Below are positions 32,178-35,000 of a DNA stretch of 35,000 nt, in pieces (position 1 is the stretch's first letter; each line of letters starts with the position of its first letter). The notes under the pieces are model-generated. The model had not been told where the DNA came from, did not search any database, and saw nothing but the letters and a program-made list of their open reading frames with translations. Source of the DNA: Chromera velia (Eukaryota; Sar; Chromeraceae). The DNA is taken from NCBI GenBank assembly GCA_018398765.1, contig JAHBMJ010000674.1, positions 1 through 35,000 on the forward strand. Reading direction: 5' to 3'. A program made the translations under genes and the position numbers.

Positions 32178-33835
32178 GAGCAAGAGAAAGACAGAAAGAG
32201 AAACAGAGAAACAGACAGGGGAGGGAGGGGGGGGGAACGGATCGACGGGAGAGGGGAAAGCGATGCTTCCTCTTTTCTGCTTTTTGCCTTTACTTCGGGA
32301 TCTCTGTCCGTCCTTGTTTGTGCATCCATCCATCTGTCTCTTTTGTCTTTCCTTTCGACCCGGCCGGCCTGCACTGCTTCTGTGTGTCCATTTGTTTGGT
32401 TTCGCTTCGTGAGAGGAAGATTCCCTGATTTTTTTCTCTCTCCTTCTCTGTGTGCATGCAAGAGGCAAGCAGAGTGACTTCCCCCCCTCCCCACCCGCCC
32501 GTCCTCAGTCTCACAGTCGTCCTTCCTTCCCATTGCCTTGTTAGACAAACAGAGAAAAAAGAAGGGAAAGGGAGACAGACAGAGATCGATGCCCGCGGAG
32601 AGAGAGAGAGAGAGAGAAACAAACGGAGAGACGGAAAGATGAAAAGACTGTGCCCAGGACAGCAGTACAGGACCCCCCCGTGCTTTCCTTTCCTTCCTGG
32701 CGGACGGGCGTGGTCTTTCCCGATTCTCCAGCGGTCTCTTTCTCGTGCTCTCTCCAACTGGCGCCTCCTCTTGTGTACGGGAGAGAGAAGAAAAAGAGAT
32801 TTAGACAGAAGGGGAGAGAGAAAGAGAAGGAAAATCGAAGAAGAAGAAGAAGAAGAAGAAGAAGAAGCAAGCAAGGGATCGAACAGCCTGCCATGGCATA
32901 AACATACATACTGCCTGCAAGTCGCATGAAGCTTTCTGGCTTGCCCACAGGAATAAAGACATGAGGCCAGCGAGCCACATCGGCTGAGTCCTTCTCTAAC
33001 AGATCGAGTGTGTCACACCCATGTCATGTATTTATTTCCTGCTGTGTTCTTTGCTGAGTGTACTGAGACACTCAAGTGTAACGCCGCCATTGCATGCACT
33101 CCGTGTGAATCAATACACCCATGTCCAATGATTTCACATCGCAAAGTGACATACTGCCACCCCAGCTGCTTGCGTACGCATGTGTACGGCCGGGATCGTC
33201 GTGCATGATGCATTGCTGTGCATGGATGTCAAATTTAATTCAAAATGCCATCGATCCAGTCATCCAGTGACATCGATCGATCCACTTTAAATTGGTTCTA
33301 TAGCTTCAACTGTAATTCGAATGGCACTACAGGAGTATAGCTATCAAGGACTATATAAGACTACGGGAATGATAATTTAGATTGTCATCATTACTAGCAT
33401 CATTATACTCATTGAATTTCGTTTATTACAGTGTTAGCCTTGATGTACGCTAGGATGTACGCCTTTTATCTTATCTATGTTTTTGTATATATGTAAAACT
33501 TTTATTAAAACATTGTACGCTAGTTTACGCTAGTTTACGCACCTAGTTACGCACTATCGCATTAATACACACGCCTTTTTTTTATTGTTCCACACTGGCA
33601 TCAAAAGCCTGCCTAAAAGCGGCTCTAAAGCGCTAGCCAACTGTCTCAAAAGGGTTTATTATGTCGATTAGGCAAGTTGAGTGGAATAGTTTCGATTGGC
33701 ATGCAGGCTTCCTCATTCATACCCCCCCCCCCCATGAATGTGTGTTCTAGGTTGTCCTCAAAGCCTTGTTAGTGGCTTGGGATTTGGCGTTGCTGGATCT
33801 AGGATTTAACCCTCAATCATCATCATCATATTATT
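32178..33835. other. Intergenic, no supported gene
   Basis: The first 700 bp are T/C- and GA-rich 3' flank with a (GAA)n tract at 32837-32867. From about 33220 the DNA is AT-rich, with short duplications (ACGCTAGTTT repeated at about 33517-33536), a C run at 33721-33733 and a (CAT)n run with CTCAAT before it at 33812-33829. Frames over the GA-rich parts are low-complexity artefacts. Confidence 0.6.
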
Positions 33836-35000
33836 TTAAATAAAGCAATGGGGGTTATCGATGTGGTCCTTGAGTAGCGCAACGCTTGTTCGCACTATAA
33901 CGCGCATTTTCGAATGCATACCCTTCTTGTGTACATGCTTGCACAGAGGGCAGAAGAAAGAACCTGAACCAGAGGCACCCGAAGGACGATTGCCTTGAGG
34001 GGCACTGGGGACTTGAGGTCGACCACCCGAAGAGGAAGGAATAGTCGCAAGCCAGATAGAAGCACCAGATGACTGAGACATAGCAGTCTCCTCGTACTGG
34101 CGCAAACAGTCATGAAGGCCAGAGGGGGAGTGGTCTTGAAGGTTTATGACAATGTACATGTACCGGCAGACAGCGCTACCAATAGGGAGGGCCTCGAAGA
34201 GCATGGAGTACTCCATCATGGAGAAGGCCTCGGGGGTCATCGGAACCAGACGACGGTAACGACCAAGGATCTTCCCCCCGCAAGCAACGAATACTAGAGC
34301 AGACTTCTTAGCCAAAGGGGCAAAGGACTTGATCTCACTCCAGCGAGCTCGAAGGTGTTTCGGAAATGGACTCACGTAGAAATGTTGGAGGCAATCCATC
34401 AGCCAATCCGGGTTGGCCTTGGATATGGAGTACTCGGGGTCCGCCTTAAGAACGTTCAGGACATTCTCAGAGAGCTTCTGTCGAATGAGAGAAGCGAGGT
34501 CCACCGGACCGAAAGAAGAAGGACCATCGAAAGAGCGTACTTCCTCGACACACTCAATGATGGACTCATGGAAGAGCTCGATATCCTTCTCAGCAGAAAA
34601 AGACTTGACAGAGTTGAGGGCTTTCTTGGCCAAGTCGGAGCGATGAGTCGAGAACTGCTAGAGAAGAGGCGGGTGGGCTTGCTGGAAAGCAGCCCAGCCA
34701 GGTCCACCAGGACCGAAGTTGTGAACAGACTCCGGGACGGCAGTTTGAGGAACCGGGGGGGGAGTGGAGATCCCGAAGTAGGCAGGCCCCTGGGAAGGTG
34801 CAGCCTGCGGAGGAGGGGCGCAGAAGGCCTCAGCATCCTCGGAAGAAGCAACAGGGGGAGCAGTGAGGGGACCAAAAAAACGAGAGCCTTGAAGTTGACC
34901 TCCTGCAGCTGGTCCGAATGTGGGAGAGGGGTGTGATTGCACGATGCCTGGAGGAGGGGCCGAGAGGACTCCATGGGGAGGAGGTCCATCAGCCGGACGA
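33836..35000 (-). pseudogene. Gag-like retroelement frame with one in-frame TAG, enters from right edge
   Basis: On the minus strand one frame is open from the right edge to 34661, meets TAG at 34660-34658, then stays open to a stop at 33836. The first part is Pro/Gly/Phe-rich and disordered (QAAPSQGPAYFGISTPPPVP, ESVHNFGPGGPG). The second is helical (DLASLIRQKLSENVLNVLKA, MDCLQHFYVSPFPKHLRARW) and ends with a Cys/His cluster FFCPLCKHVHKKGMH. Disordered start, helical core and terminal zinc-binding motif in one frame resemble Gag-type proteins of LTR retroelements, though I cannot place it in a known family. No protease, reverse transcriptase or integrase follows downstream to 33240. Either the TAG is a disabling mutation or it is read through. 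A host gene with a stop is the alternative. Confidence 0.45.

Noticed and set aside
31479-32978. Long open frames on both strands, His/Thr-rich or Arg/Glu-rich
   Set aside because: They arise from (GT)n, GA-rich and CT-rich low-complexity DNA in the RPA2 intron and 3' flank.

Overview
The window is nuclear DNA of an intron-rich eukaryote, most likely a unicellular alga with a complex plastid. The general character recalls a chromerid such as Chromera velia, but that name is an inference from memory of genome style, not a match I could run. Reasons: standard-code genes broken by many short introns (44 to about 800 bp) with GT..AG ends, GC-rich exons against AT-rich transposon-littered intergenic DNA, abundant di- and tetranucleotide microsatellites inside introns, and one gene whose N-terminus looks like the bipartite plastid-targeting leader of algae with red-derived plastids. 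I rebuilt genes by hand by joining exons with matching reading phase.

Layout. 1-372: 5' part of an unrecognised minus-strand gene running off the left edge. 373-1512: AT-rich DNA with a tRNA-like (SINE-type) A-box/B-box pair. 1513-3370: two tightly packed minus-strand unknown genes. 3371-6489: non-genic, with a 1.46-kb hAT-like element bounded by inverted repeats and an exact 8-bp target-site duplication. 6490-8932: a minus-strand RING-H2 gene and a tiny two-span membrane protein. 10530-13285: a plus-strand condensation-domain acyltransferase of 757 aa with an intact HHxxxDG motif. 13286-18490: mobile-element graveyard (second and third hAT-like copies, LINE C-terminal fragment, TA-flanked inverted-repeat element, chromodomain-like remnant). 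18491-21278: a 570-aa Cys-containing unknown minus-strand gene. 22239-25039: a seven-exon ankyrin-repeat protein with a probable signal/plastid leader. 26141-29736: an eight-exon minus-strand, membrane-anchored class I SAM methyltransferase. 30413-32177: replication protein A 32-kDa subunit, divergent from the methyltransferase. 33836-35000: a Gag-like open frame entering from the right edge and interrupted by one in-frame TAG.

The genes do not form a pathway: this is an ordinary mixed eukaryotic neighbourhood. The less ordinary signals are the transposable elements, the many GTC-type splice donors, the pyrimidine strand bias of intronic repeats, and the single stop in the Gag-like frame with near-readthrough context. 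I found no convincing new molecular system.
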